From NCBI GenBank assembly GCA_963677085.2, contig CAXXFH010000004.1, positions 2,356,001-2,420,000 on the forward strand: a stretch of 64,000 nucleotides of DNA, written 5' to 3'. Below, piece by piece: positions 37,562 to 46,877 of the stretch. How positions within the stretch are numbered: position 1 is the stretch's first letter; every line of letters starts with the position of its first letter. This stretch comes from G963677085 sp963677085 (GTDB taxonomy: Bacteria > Planctomycetota > Planctomycetia > Pirellulales > Thermoguttaceae). A model generated the notes under the pieces. That model saw only the letters and a list, made by a program, of their open reading frames with translations. It ran no database searches and was not told the origin of the DNA. A program made the translations under genes and the position numbers.

Positions 37562-37811
37562 GTGGGGAACCTCGAGTTGAACTTTGCCTGATCCCGACCA
37601 ACTGCGGCGGCGGTTTCTCAAGGAAGAAGGCGGGCGGCAATCCGGGGATTTTGCCCGTTTTCTTGAGCAGTCGCATTACCTTGAGTTATGATGGTACCAA
37701 AATCCTCCCGGCCGTCTTCCACCGGCGGAAAGGCTTGAAAAGCCACGCTGAGGCACAAATCCCAGCCCACACGTTTCACTCCCTACCCATCATTTCACGG
37801 CAGTGTTTCCC

Positions 37812-39152
37812 ATGCAAGTCCCCTATCGCACCAATACCCCGGGCCGCGTTTTCGCCTTATTGCTTCTGACGGTCGTGGCCGGTTTCCAAGAAGCGGATGC
37901 GACCAAGGCCCGGGCCGCCGACTGGCCGCACTGGCTGGGGCCCGCGCGAAACGGTCTTTCGCCGGAAAGCTCGCGATGGGATCAAAAGGCTTGGCCGCCG
38001 AGGCAACCGTGCTGGGAAGCCAACGTGGGCGAAGGCAGTTCGTCGCCCATTGTCGTAGCCGGTCGACTCTACACGCTCGGTTGGGCCGACGAGCGCGATA
38101 CGCTTTACTGCCTCGACGCCACGACGGGCCGCGAACTGTGGAAAGTCTCTTACCCGGCGCCTCGCTACGCACGAAATTCGTTTGGCGATAAGGGGCTCTA
38201 CGGCGCCGTCACCGCCACGCCGGAGTACGACCCGGCGACGAAATATCTCTATACGCTTAGCCTCGACGGGGACCTCAACTGCTGGGATACGACCAAGCAG
38301 GGTGAGAAAGTCTGGAGCTTGAACCTTTACGACCGCTACGGCATGCAACGCCGGGCGAAGATCGGCCGTTCGACCCAAACCGACTACGGCTACATCGCCG
38401 CGCCGTTGGTCTACGGCAACTGGCTGCTGGTCGAGGCCGGCGGTTCGGAAGGCACAATCGTGGCATTAGACAAACGCACCGGCCGACAGCTTTGGGCCTC
38501 GCAATACAACGATCAGGCGGGTCATACCGGCGGCATCGTTCCCATGCACGTCGAGGACGTGCCTTGCGTGGCCGTGCTCACGCTGCGCCACTTGGTCGTG
38601 TTGCGGCTCGACTCGGGCAACGAGGGCAAAACGGTGGCTCAATACGAGTGGACCACCGAGTTTTCCAATAATGTGGTCACGCCCGCGGTCGCGGGCAACG
38701 AGGTGGTCATCACCTCGGGCTACAACCACAAGGCGATGTGCAAGCTGCGGATCACGCTCGACGGGGCCACCAAGGTCTGGGAAAAACCGGTCTACTCGAA
38801 GGTCTGCACGCCGATCATCTATCGCGGCAACATCTACTGGGCATGGCGAAAACCCTATTGCGTGGACCTGGAAACGGGCGAAACCTGCTGGGTGGGCGAT
38901 GCGTTTTTCGGCGAGCCGGGCTCGGGTATCATTACGGCCGACGGGCGCTGGATTCTCTGGGGCAAACGGGGCGACCTGGCACTAGCCGAGACGGCCGATC
39001 GTTCGCCCGACAAATACCGTGAGTTGGCCCGCTTGGACGACCTCTTCCGCACCGACGCCTGGCCCCACGTCGTGTTAGCCGACGGCCGGCTGTTCTGCAA
39101 GGACCGCGACGGGAACTTGAAGTGTTTCGAACTCGTGGCTGCCGACGAGTAA
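37812..39152 (+). CDS. PQQ-like beta-propeller protein, exported
   Basis: 446 residues from the ATG at 37812. A signal peptide (RVFALLLLTVVAGFQEADA) precedes the WPHWLGPARNGLSPES motif, typical of planctomycete outer-surface PQQ-like repeat proteins. Repeats resemble YCLDATTGRELWKVSY, NCWDTTKQGEKVWSLNLYD, VALDKRTGRQLWASQYN and CVDLETGETCWVGDAFF. Eight-bladed propellers of this type bind PQQ or act as scaffolds. The PQQ-binding residues cannot be confirmed. It stands alone on the plus strand. Confidence 0.85.
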   Translation: MQVPYRTNTPGRVFALLLLTVVAGFQEADATKARAADWPHWLGPARNGLSPESSRWDQKAWPPRQPCWEANVGEGSSSPIVVAGRLYTLGWADERDTLYCLDATTGRELWKVSYPAPRYARNSFGDKGLYGAVTATPEYDPATKYLYTLSLDGDLNCWDTTKQGEKVWSLNLYDRYGMQRRAKIGRSTQTDYGYIAAPLVYGNWLLVEAGGSEGTIVALDKRTGRQLWASQYNDQAGHTGGIVPMHVEDVPCVAVLTLRHLVVLRLDSGNEGKTVAQYEWTTEFSNNVVTPAVAGNEVVITSGYNHKAMCKLRITLDGATKVWEKPVYSKVCTPIIYRGNIYWAWRKPYCVDLETGETCWVGDAFFGEPGSGIITADGRWILWGKRGDLALAETADRSPDKYRELARLDDLFRTDAWPHVVLADGRLFCKDRDGNLKCFELVAADE

Positions 39153-39461
39153 CCGTCTTTTTCACATAGGGCGGCAGGGCCGCCAACCAAACGGTGCTAC
39201 CGCACCCAGTCGAGAACCCGCTCCCGTTGGTCGCTAATCTTTGTCAAAAACTTAACGATGTTTGAGGTTGGTAGTATAGTTGACCGCTGCGGCCTACTCG
39301 GCAACAATAGGGCTCGACGTCGGCGGAGTATTCGGCCAAGGTGATCACCCTCGATCCGCCGGCGTCGCACGCCGTTTGGGACAGATCGATAGACATTTAC
39401 CGGGTTACCGGACCGTCCTTGGGTTGGTTTTCCCTTTCCCTTTTCTTCGCGAGGGTCGACG
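39153..39461. repeat. Spacer with a GGCGGCAGGGCCGCC-type repeat
   Basis: 39170-39240 reads GGCGGCAGGGCCGCCAACCA, then a GGTGC/GCACC hairpin, and then CTCCCGTTGGTCGCTAATC. Close copies are at 20766-20815 and 58711-58780, and the CTCCCGTTGGTCGC core recurs at 41321, 42627, 48411 and 61833. Downstream lies the promoter at 39252-39280. Confidence 0.7.
39252..39280 (+). promoter_or_regulatory. Sigma-70-type promoter, probably of the DUF6485 gene
   Basis: TTAACG (39252-39257), a 17-base spacer and TATAGT (39275-39280). The -10 box matches the consensus at 5 of 6 positions. The next gene starts at 39462, leaving a leader of about 175 bases. Confidence 0.4.
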
Positions 39462-39665
39462 ATGGAGTGCAAGAAGAGCCGAAATTTGGGCATCTGTAAT
39501 TGCAGCTATACCCCCTGCTCCCGCAAGGGCGTTTGTTGCGACTGCCTGAGCTACCACCTCCGCTCCCGGCAGTTACCGGCCTGTTGCTTCCCGAACAGTG
39601 CCGAGCAGACCTATGACCGCTCGTTCGAGCATTTCGCGAAGTTGGTTGAAGAAGACAGGGTTTAG
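39462..39665 (+). CDS. DUF6485 family small cysteine-rich protein
   Basis: 67 residues. MECKKSRNLGICNCSYTPCS, then CCDCLSYHLRSRQLPACCFP and TYDRSFEHFAKLVEED follow the DUF6485 pattern. Nine cysteines in the first 42 residues suggest metal binding. The family function is unknown. It is an easily missed small gene between repeats; the family match and a GAGGG ribosome-binding site support it. Confidence 0.8.
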   Translation: MECKKSRNLGICNCSYTPCSRKGVCCDCLSYHLRSRQLPACCFPNSAEQTYDRSFEHFAKLVEEDRV

Positions 39666-40302
39666 GGCATTTTTCCGAGAATACGTCTCCGAAGGGCGTA
39701 CCCTCTCCCGCCGTGCGGGAGAGGGTGGCGGCGAAGCCGCCGGGTGAGGGCGGTTTGCAGCGGCGAGGGTGTTCTTTCTGGGAAGTCACTTGTTGCGCAA
39801 TCCCCTCACCCCCGGCCCCTCTCCCGAAACGCATAGGTATCTACACATCTTGCCTCGCAGAAAACCGAAGGCATTTCGTCGCAATAGGTTCAGGTGAGCA
39901 GATAAAAACCACGAAGGTCACGAAGGAAGATGAGACAGAAAGACTCCTCGATACGGCGATGCCCGTTTGTAAGACGTGAAAGAGGAAGAAAATAGCTCTC
40001 GCAAAGGCGCAAAGACGCCAAGAGAAAGCCTTTCAGCCTTGGCGTCTTTGCGCCTTTGCGAGAGAAGTCTTCAAAGAACAACGAGGCGTCATCTTATTGC
40101 TCTCGGTCCTTTCCGAGAACCACTGCACTGTTGTTCTTCCTTCGTGACCTTCGTGGTAAATAGAAAAAACGCACGACCCATTATATGCCAAAAGGTTCGA
40201 ACACGTTCGGAAATCGAAACGTCGAGCAAGCACGCTGGTTGACTTGCGTAGATATTAATGCCCCAAGGGGCGAGGGGAGAAACTCAGCCATTTGCCGATC
40301 GG
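39666..40302. repeat. 637-bp repeat region: CCTCTCCCG repeat and a nested inverted repeat
   Basis: 39699-39832 is a second copy of the CCTCTCCCG/GCCGCCGGGTGAGGG repeat of 32973-33111. Further on, a 23-bp outer arm at 39908-39930 is repeated inverted at 40135-40157. Inside it, a 27-bp perfect inverted repeat lies at 39996-40022 and 40038-40064 (GCAAAGGCGCAAAGACGCCA wording) with a 15-base loop. No gene. Confidence 0.8.
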
Positions 40303-41019
40303 TTATTCCGCTGGCGTCGTGATCTTGATGTTGCGGTAGGCGACCGGGCCGTGGTTGCCTTGGAACATCAACGGGCCGGTGGCCGCTTCTTGGTGCGTTA
40401 CGCCGCCAGGCGTCGGGCCTTGCATCTCAACGTCTTCGTGGATCACTTGGCCGTTGAGCGTTACCTTGACGAACCGGGCGTTGGCTATCTTCTGGCCATT
40501 TTCGAAACGCGGCGCCTTGAACTCGATGACGAACTTCTGCCATTGGCCGGGCGCTTTCGAGGCGTTCTTCGACGGGGCCTGCGCGCCGTACAGCCCTCCG
40601 ATGTCGCCGGGGCCCACCTTCTCGCGGCCGTAGCTGTCCAGCACCTGGATTTCGTATTCGCCCATCACATAGATGCCCGAATTGGAGCCTTGCGGCACCA
40701 TCAGTTCTAGCTCGATCGTGCAGTCGCCGAATTTCTCCTTGCTGTAGATATCGACGCCGTGGCCTTGGGCGTTGACCAACTGGGCCGAACCGTCGCCCGA
40801 CGTAGCGACGATCAATTCGCGCGGATTTTCCGGGTTCATCGTGGCGTAGCCCATCGTCCAGTGGCTTCGTTCGGGCGAACCCTTGAGGTTCCAGCCATCG
40901 AGGCCCTTAGCCAACGGGTCGACGACCTTTACTTCGGCAGCATTGCAGAGCGTCGAACAACTGGCAATCACGGCGACGGCGAGCGAGTAAGCGGCAGCTT
41001 GCTTCAACATACTTTTCAC
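40303..41019 (-). CDS. DUF1080 (3-keto-disaccharide hydrolase-fold) secreted protein
   Basis: 238 residues from the GTG at 41019 (reading MKSMLKQAAAYS), with a GGAG about nine bases upstream; the ATG at 41010 is the alternative. The leader LKQAAAYSLAVAVIASCSTL is a signal peptide. The domain holds DGWNLKGSPERSHWTMGYAT, GYATMNPENPRELIV and YEIQVLDSYGREKVGPGDIG. DUF1080 proteins act on oligosaccharides or are of unknown role and are greatly expanded in planctomycetes. No paired sulfatase or dehydrogenase lies next to it. Confidence 0.8.
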   Translation of the reverse strand: MKSMLKQAAAYSLAVAVIASCSTLCNAAEVKVVDPLAKGLDGWNLKGSPERSHWTMGYATMNPENPRELIVATSGDGSAQLVNAQGHGVDIYSKEKFGDCTIELELMVPQGSNSGIYVMGEYEIQVLDSYGREKVGPGDIGGLYGAQAPSKNASKAPGQWQKFVIEFKAPRFENGQKIANARFVKVTLNGQVIHEDVEMQGPTPGGVTHQEAATGPLMFQGNHGPVAYRNIKITTPAE

Positions 41020-41437
41020 GGGTGGGTCTCCAGGAGAAGGTAACGGCGGGAACAAACGCCCGGCGGCGACGTTGCGAGCGCCGCGCATACTGGTGTCAGC
41101 AAAATTATAGCCCGGCGGAGGACGAAACGCCAAAAAAGCCGAGATGGTGCTTCTGCCATCCGCTGGTTCCCTTACTGCTGCGTGGGAACCAAGGAAGAGG
41201 AGGATAGGCGGCTCGCGATTTGCGTTGCCCAAGTTTCGGAGCTATTCTGGGAGACGTTTATACGGGGCCTATGGGGGTCCTGGCGTCGGTTCCTTATGGT
41301 GTCTTGCATATTCAATAAACGGAGGGCGACCATCGGGAGCCCGGTTTCAAGGCGTTCGACCTTGGCCGACCGTTCAATGAATATGTAAACATCAATAACC
41401 GGCAAGTTCACGTTTACGCACCCAGGAGGTTTTTACT
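41020..41437. repeat. Divergent spacer with palindromes and a GGCGACC repeat
   Basis: GGTTCCC (41163-41169) and GGGAACC (41187-41193) form a hairpin. 41321-41340 reads GGAGGGCGACCATCGGGAGC, the reverse complement of the CTCCCGTTGGTCGC repeat, followed by TTCAATGAATATGTAAACAT (41375-41394). The start-proximal part carries the AGGAGG ribosome-binding site of the next gene. Confidence 0.6.
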
Positions 41438-42175
41438 ATGTTTCGTCGTCCTTTGCTTTTGGCTCTTGCCGCATCCGTTCTTTGTGCCGGCCTCTGCACC
41501 GCGGTTTTCGCACAGGCCACGGCGGTCAAACCGAACGACGCCATCGTTCCTGTCCCGCGCGATAGTGACTGGTGGACCAACCGTCACGCCAAGATGAACG
41601 AGCGGGTGAAGCAGGGCAACGTCGATTTGCTGATGATCGGCGACTCGATCACCCATGGCTGGGAAGGCCACGGCCGAAACGTTTGGGCCAAGTATTACGA
41701 CAAGCGCAACGCCGTGAACCTCGGCATCGGTGGCGACCGTACCCAGCACGTTCTCTGGCGACTGGACAACGGCAACATCGAGGGCATTTCGCCGAAGTTG
41801 GCCGTGTTGATGATCGGCACAAACAACTCGGGTTCGAACACCCCCGAGGAAATCGCCGAGGGTGTGAAGGCCATCGTCGAAAAGCTTCGCACCAAGCTGC
41901 CCAAGATGAAAGTCCTCGTGCTGGCCATCTTCCCCCGCGGCACCGACAACAACGATGCTAAGCGTCAGGTGAACCAGAAGGCCAACGAAATCATCGCCAA
42001 GCTGGCCGACGACAAGATGGTTTACTTCCTGGACATCAACCAGAAGTTCCTCACGCCCGAGGGTGTGTTGACGAAAGAGGTCATGCCCGACCTGTTGCAT
42101 CCGCACGAGATGGGCTACGGCGTCTGGGCCGAGGCCGTGGAGCCGACGATCGCCAAGTTAATGGACGAAAAGTAG
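41438..42175 (+). CDS. SGNH/GDSL-family hydrolase, exported
   Basis: 245 residues with a perfect AGGAGG about 11 bases before the ATG. The signal peptide is MFRRPLLLALAASVLCAGLC, ending near FAQA. The four SGNH blocks are present: block I LMIGDSITHGW, block II NLGIGGDRT, block III MIGTNNSG and block V DLLHPHEMGY with catalytic D and H. It should cleave an ester, probably acetyl or carbohydrate-linked, outside the cytoplasm. No close partner gene identifies its substrate. Confidence 0.9.
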   Translation: MFRRPLLLALAASVLCAGLCTAVFAQATAVKPNDAIVPVPRDSDWWTNRHAKMNERVKQGNVDLLMIGDSITHGWEGHGRNVWAKYYDKRNAVNLGIGGDRTQHVLWRLDNGNIEGISPKLAVLMIGTNNSGSNTPEEIAEGVKAIVEKLRTKLPKMKVLVLAIFPRGTDNNDAKRQVNQKANEIIAKLADDKMVYFLDINQKFLTPEGVLTKEVMPDLLHPHEMGYGVWAEAVEPTIAKLMDEK

Positions 42176-42714
42176 CGCGAGCGGGGCAAACCGAGCAAAA
42201 AGCCGCGACCGCTGGTCGCGATGCGCGCGAAAAGTCGTCGAATCCCACGGTTTGTCCAGTCCGGGCAAGCCGTGGGTTTACGATCAGGCGATGTTGAAAA
42301 AGCACCAGCCGACGATTCCTTGCGGTTAGGGCGTTGCGGTCCCCTCGAAGAATGCACCTCCAGCGGGGATTGCCTCTTGCAGCCTTTGGGTATAATACCT
42401 CAGGATGAAAACCGTGGGTTAAAACGCTGTGGCTGGTTCTGCCTGTAACGGTCGGGTGCGAGGGCTCTGCACTTCGGAAAACGTCGGGCCAGCCACATGC
42501 GGCAGTGGATGTTCGTCGAGTTTCCAGGCAATAGATCGGGAGTTGCTTCTCTTGCGAGAAAAGCTTTCGGCTGTCGCCGACTTCGTTGCTCATCCTATCG
42601 ACGCCTGCATGCCAATGATCAAAGAGGCACCAACGGGAGCCTGGCCCTTCTGGTTTACGGTTCTCGGACGCGATCATTCTTGATGCAGGCATCAAAACGA
42701 GGGAGGAGTTGGGC
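42176..42714. repeat. 539-bp repeat-bearing spacer
   Basis: CGCGACC/GGTCGCG hairpin at 42204-42220, a 14-bp arm pair CCCACGGTTTGTCC/GGGCAAGCCGTGGG at 42243-42276, and the core CACCAACGGGAGCC at 42629-42642 (reverse complement of the CTCCCGTTGGTCGC repeat). No gene is seen. Confidence 0.55.
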
Positions 42715-44103
42715 ATGTCTTCTCCCATTGTGCGCCGCTGGAGGAAGGTCGATTTCGACGACGACGGGGCGCCTAGCCGCACACCGCCGAGCACGGAAGA
42801 CACCCCGCACGGCGACACGCCGGCTGCGAGCCGCGCTGGCGGGCGCGTGTTTTCCGCCGAACGAAAGATGCTCGTGCGGCTCTTGCACGAGTTAGACAAC
42901 CCGCCGATCCAGATTTCCCTCTTCAACGGCGAGGTCATTTCCACGAATGACGAACGCCCGGTTGCTTGCGTGGTGATCCACGATCGCGCGACGCTCTGGA
43001 AACTGTTGGTCGATCCCAACTTCCAGTTCGGCGAAGGCTATGCCGACGGCCGTATCGAGGTCGACGGCAGTCTGGCGGCCTTGTTGGAGATCGTGTATCG
43101 GAAGATGTCGACCAGCGGTTGTGCGATCGACGGGGCGCGAGCTGCCGTGAATTGGCTCGGCCGGCATGCCCATTCGCTAAGCGGTTCGCGAAAGGCGATC
43201 CGTCAGCACTATGACCTGAGCAACGAGTTCTACCGCCTCTGGCTCGATCGGCAAATGGTCTACAGTTGTGCCTATTTTACCCAGGAGCCGATGTCGTTAG
43301 ACGCGGCTCAAGAAGCCAAGCTCGACTATGTAGGCGTAAAGCTCGATTTGCGACCTGGCGAGACGGTGCTCGACATTGGCGGCGGTTGGGGGGCAACCGC
43401 GCTACACCTGGCCCGGCGATTTGGCGTACGGGTTACGGCGCTGAATATCTCTCGAGAACAACTCGACTTCTCCCGTCACCGAGCAGAAGCCGAAGGGATG
43501 ACCGATCGGGTGGACTTCGTCGAGGCCGACTACCGTGAGGCAACCGGCCAGTTCGACGCCATCGTCTCGCTCGGAATGCTCGAGCATGTCGGCGCCAGGC
43601 AATACGACCAGTTCGGGCGCACGTGTGATCGGTGTCTTAAGGCGCATGGACGAGGGTTGATTCAGACCATTGGGCAGAATGTACCGGAAGCGACGAACCC
43701 GTGGATCGATAAGTACATCTTTCCCGGTGGCTACCTTCCTAGCCCTACCCAACTGATGACGATTTTCGAGACCGGCCGATTCTCGGTCCTCGATGTGGAG
43801 AATCTCGGCTGGCATTACGCGCGAACCTTGGCCCATTGGTTGGCACGTTTCAACTATGCCGAACAGGAAGTGGCCGGGATGTTCGACGCGTGGTTCGTCC
43901 GTCTCTGGCGGTTGTACCTTACCGGGTCGATGGTCGCATTTTCGACCGGGGTGTTGCAGCTTTTTCAGGTGGTGTTTTCGCGACCGCCGGCCGCCCCCAT
44001 TCGCTGGACCCGGGCCGGATTGTACCGAGAGCCGACGGCGACGCTGCCGCCCTGGGCGCGGCGTGAGATTCCGGCAGAACCTTCCAAGGTGCGTCCGCGG
44101 TAA
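42715..44103 (+). CDS. Cyclopropane-fatty-acyl-phospholipid synthase family protein
   Basis: 462 residues from the ATG at 42715, with GGGAGGAG at 42701-42708. The SAM-binding motif LDIGGGWGATALHLARRFGV and the CFA segment SRKAIRQHYDLSNEFYRLWL, then VYSCAYF, are clear. LGMLEHVGARQYDQF carries the conserved EHVG. It transfers a methyl group from SAM to unsaturated acyl chains of phospholipids at the inner membrane. An extra N-terminal stretch of about 45 residues is charged and disordered. It ends just before a strong bidirectional terminator. Confidence 0.88.
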   Translation: MSSPIVRRWRKVDFDDDGAPSRTPPSTEDTPHGDTPAASRAGGRVFSAERKMLVRLLHELDNPPIQISLFNGEVISTNDERPVACVVIHDRATLWKLLVDPNFQFGEGYADGRIEVDGSLAALLEIVYRKMSTSGCAIDGARAAVNWLGRHAHSLSGSRKAIRQHYDLSNEFYRLWLDRQMVYSCAYFTQEPMSLDAAQEAKLDYVGVKLDLRPGETVLDIGGGWGATALHLARRFGVRVTALNISREQLDFSRHRAEAEGMTDRVDFVEADYREATGQFDAIVSLGMLEHVGARQYDQFGRTCDRCLKAHGRGLIQTIGQNVPEATNPWIDKYIFPGGYLPSPTQLMTIFETGRFSVLDVENLGWHYARTLAHWLARFNYAEQEVAGMFDAWFVRLWRLYLTGSMVAFSTGVLQLFQVVFSRPPAAPIRWTRAGLYREPTATLPPWARREIPAEPSKVRPR

Positions 44104-44131
44104 CGTTTTGCCCTGCCAACTGCCCGTAATG

Positions 44132-44168
44132 CACAAAGCCCCTCGACCGCCGGTCGAGGGGCTTTGTG
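44132..44168. terminator. Bidirectional terminator between convergent genes
   Basis: A perfect 17-bp stem, CACAAAGCCCCTCGACC (44132-44148) against GGTCGAGGGGCTTTGTG (44152-44168), with a 3-base loop. AAA/TTT sides fit both directions. It separates the CFA-family gene (plus) from the convergent pyrophosphatase (minus). Confidence 0.85.
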
Positions 44169-44240
44169 GGTTATCGATCTGAGGAGTTCGGAACTCTCAG
44201 GCAGCCGCAGGAACAAACCCTGCGGCCAATGGTCGGGCGA

Positions 44241-46877
44241 TTAGAAAATCCCCAAGGCCGTGAGGCTGTAGCGGACGACAAGACCGGCCGCCACCACGCT
44301 GACCATGCTCATCAGCTTGATGAGGATGTTCAGGCTCGGGCCGCTGGTATCTTTGAACGGGTCGCCCACGGTGTCGCCCACGACGGCCGCCTTGTGGGCG
44401 TCGGTTCCCTTACCGCCATGTGCACCGCTTTCGATGTACTTCTTGGCGTTGTCCCAGGAACCACCGGCGTTGGCCATGAACACGGCCACACAGAAGCCGC
44501 AGGTCAGAGCACCGACCAGCATACCCATCACGCCGGCCACGCCCAGCAGCAGGCCACCGACAACCGGGGTCGCCAGACCCAAAAGCGACGGGATAATCAT
44601 CTCCTTCTGGGCGGCCGCCGTACTAATCGCCACCGGCGCGGCGTAGTCGGGCTTCTCGGTGTAGTCCATGATGCCCGGCTTCTCGCGGAACTGCCGACGC
44701 ACTTCCTCGACCATACCGTAGGCCGCACGACCAACCGCCTTCATCGTCATCGCACAGAAGACGAACGTGGCCATGGCACCCAGGAACACGCCCACCAGCA
44801 CCTTGGGGTTCATCAGGTTGCAGGAGTAGTAGGTCATCCAATTAATCATGTTGGCGCTTTTGACCTCGACTAGGGCCTCGTGCGTGCCCTTCAGCCGTGG
44901 AGCACCTTCAGCTTCCTCGACGATCTCATCAATGAGCGTCGGGCCTTCGGCCGTGTCCACTTCTTCCCAGCCCTTCGCTTGACGGATATGGGCGGGCATG
45001 GCCATGTAGCCGACGAAATCTTTCTCTTCGCCGTCCTTGGTCATTTTGATCACGAACTGGTCGTTGACCTTGTACCAGCCTTCATCTTCCAGCGACTGAA
45101 CGACCGATTGGCCCCAGTGCTCGTGGCCCATGCGGACCTCTTCGACGTAGGCGGCCAGCAGAGCCAAGGCGGTCAAGGCGGCCGATCCAATGGCAAAACC
45201 CTTGCCCGTGGCGGCCGTCGTGTTGCCCAGGCTGTCCAGGGCGTCGGTCCGCTCGCGGACGTAGGGCTCCAGGCCGGCCATTTCGGCGTTCCCGCCGGCA
45301 TTGTCGGCGATTGGGCCGTAGGCGTCGGTGGCCAGGGTAATACCCAGCGTGCTGAGCATACCGACTGCCGCGATGCCCACGCCGTACAGGCCCATGGCAA
45401 ACAGGTTCACGTCGTTGAACTGCCAGTCGGCGGCAAATCCAAAGGCCATCAACGTGGCCACGCTGACCGTGATTACCGGAACCCAAACGCTCATCATACC
45501 GTCGGCAATACCGCCGATGATGATCGTGGCCGGGCCGGTCAGGGCCTGGTCGGCCAGTTTCTTCGTAGGACTATACTCGTCGCTTGTGCAGTATTCGGTC
45601 CACTTCCCGATGATCCAGCCGGCCGCCAAACCAACGATCACACTGGCCGAAATCCATTCGAACTCGGGCAACAGCAGCTTGGTCAAGACCCAAGCCGCCA
45701 CGATAACCAAGAGGCTGGAAACGTTTACACCGCGTGCCAAGGCCTTCAGCAGCGTTTTCTGGTCGGCCTGCTCCTCGGTGCGGACGAGGAAGATACCAAT
45801 GATCGAAAGCAGGATACCCACGCCCGCTAGGGCCATCGGCAGGAAAAGGGCACGCAGTTGGAAGTCCTGAATCAAGGCTTCGGTGATTTCCGTGCCCTCG
45901 GGCAGGATTTTGGTCAGCAGGCTGCCGCTGGCGAACGCCGCCACGCCCAGCGCCGCGGTGGCCAGGATCGAACCGCAGTACGACTCGTAAAGGTCGGCAC
46001 CCATGCCGGCCACGTCGCCCACGTTGTCGCCCACGTTGTCGGCGATCGTCGCCGGGTTTCGCTTATCGTCTTCCGGAATACCGGCTTCGACTTTACCCAC
46101 GAGGTCGGCACCCACGTCGGCCGCCTTGGTGAAGATGCCGCCGCCCACGCGGGCGAACAGCGCCTGGCTACTGGCACCCATGCCGAAGCAGAGCATGGTT
46201 ACCGTGATGCTTTCCAGGCTGAGTGCCTCGAAACCCAGCGAGGGCACGAGCCAGTAGAGCACAGCAAACCAGATGGTGATGTCCAGCAGGCCCAGGCCGA
46301 CCACGGTGAGTCCCATCACGGCACCACTGCGGAAAGCCACCTGAAGGCCCTGGTTCAACGACTTCTGAGCACCGGCCGCCGTACGGCTGGAAGCCCAAGT
46401 GGCCGTCTTCATGCCGAACCAGCCGGCCAACCCGGAGAAGAACCCCCCGGTGATGAAGGCAAACGGCACCCACTTGCTCTGCACGTGCAGCACGAAGGCC
46501 GCATAGGCCAGCAGGCAGAAGATGACTACGAAGAAGAAGAAGACGACCTTGTATTGCTGCCACAGGTAGGCGTTGGCTCCAACGCGTACGTGGCCGGCAA
46601 TCTCGATCATCTCTTCGTTGCCTTCGTCGGCCGCCATGACCGACTTGAAAAACCTCAGCGCGAAGATCAACGCGAGAATCGCGCCGACAAACGCAATCGC
46701 CCAGTAGACCACAAACATGGTCTGGCCCGCGGCCTCGGGCGCCACCGTCGCGGCGGCAGCTTCGTCTTGGGCCATCGCCAGTGCCGGACAAGCCGCCACG
46801 ACGACCACAGCCAGCAGGGCCAAACAGGCCCCAATCTGGCGGCCGGTGTGTGTTAGTACCTGTTGCATCAACCTCAT
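44241..46877 (-). CDS. hppA: Membrane-bound proton- or sodium-pumping pyrophosphatase, K+-dependent type
   Basis: 878 residues from the ATG at 46877 (MRLMQQVLTHTG), preceded by GGGAGAG; an upstream in-frame extension is less likely. The PPi-binding signature DVGADLVGKVEAGIPEDD and DNVGDNVGDVAGMGADLYES are present, as is the DNAGGNAEMAGL motif. GNTTAATGKGFAIGSAALTA has alanine where K+-independent enzymes carry lysine, which places it in the K+-dependent group. It has a signal-like N-terminus and a 110-residue hydrophilic insertion (residues about 585-695) rare in the family. Ion choice (H+ or Na+) was not resolved. Confidence 0.92.
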   Translation of the reverse strand: MRLMQQVLTHTGRQIGACLALLAVVVVAACPALAMAQDEAAAATVAPEAAGQTMFVVYWAIAFVGAILALIFALRFFKSVMAADEGNEEMIEIAGHVRVGANAYLWQQYKVVFFFFVVIFCLLAYAAFVLHVQSKWVPFAFITGGFFSGLAGWFGMKTATWASSRTAAGAQKSLNQGLQVAFRSGAVMGLTVVGLGLLDITIWFAVLYWLVPSLGFEALSLESITVTMLCFGMGASSQALFARVGGGIFTKAADVGADLVGKVEAGIPEDDKRNPATIADNVGDNVGDVAGMGADLYESYCGSILATAALGVAAFASGSLLTKILPEGTEITEALIQDFQLRALFLPMALAGVGILLSIIGIFLVRTEEQADQKTLLKALARGVNVSSLLVIVAAWVLTKLLLPEFEWISASVIVGLAAGWIIGKWTEYCTSDEYSPTKKLADQALTGPATIIIGGIADGMMSVWVPVITVSVATLMAFGFAADWQFNDVNLFAMGLYGVGIAAVGMLSTLGITLATDAYGPIADNAGGNAEMAGLEPYVRERTDALDSLGNTTAATGKGFAIGSAALTALALLAAYVEEVRMGHEHWGQSVVQSLEDEGWYKVNDQFVIKMTKDGEEKDFVGYMAMPAHIRQAKGWEEVDTAEGPTLIDEIVEEAEGAPRLKGTHEALVEVKSANMINWMTYYSCNLMNPKVLVGVFLGAMATFVFCAMTMKAVGRAAYGMVEEVRRQFREKPGIMDYTEKPDYAAPVAISTAAAQKEMIIPSLLGLATPVVGGLLLGVAGVMGMLVGALTCGFCVAVFMANAGGSWDNAKKYIESGAHGGKGTDAHKAAVVGDTVGDPFKDTSGPSLNILIKLMSMVSVVAAGLVVRYSLTALGIF

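Noticed and set aside
39900..40170. CRISPR array
   Set aside because: The repeats are inverted, two-copy arms, not regularly spaced direct repeats; no cas genes are in the window.
45858..46856. 332-residue open frame on the plus strand
   Set aside because: Antisense to the membrane pyrophosphatase, histidine/glycine biased, a shadow frame.
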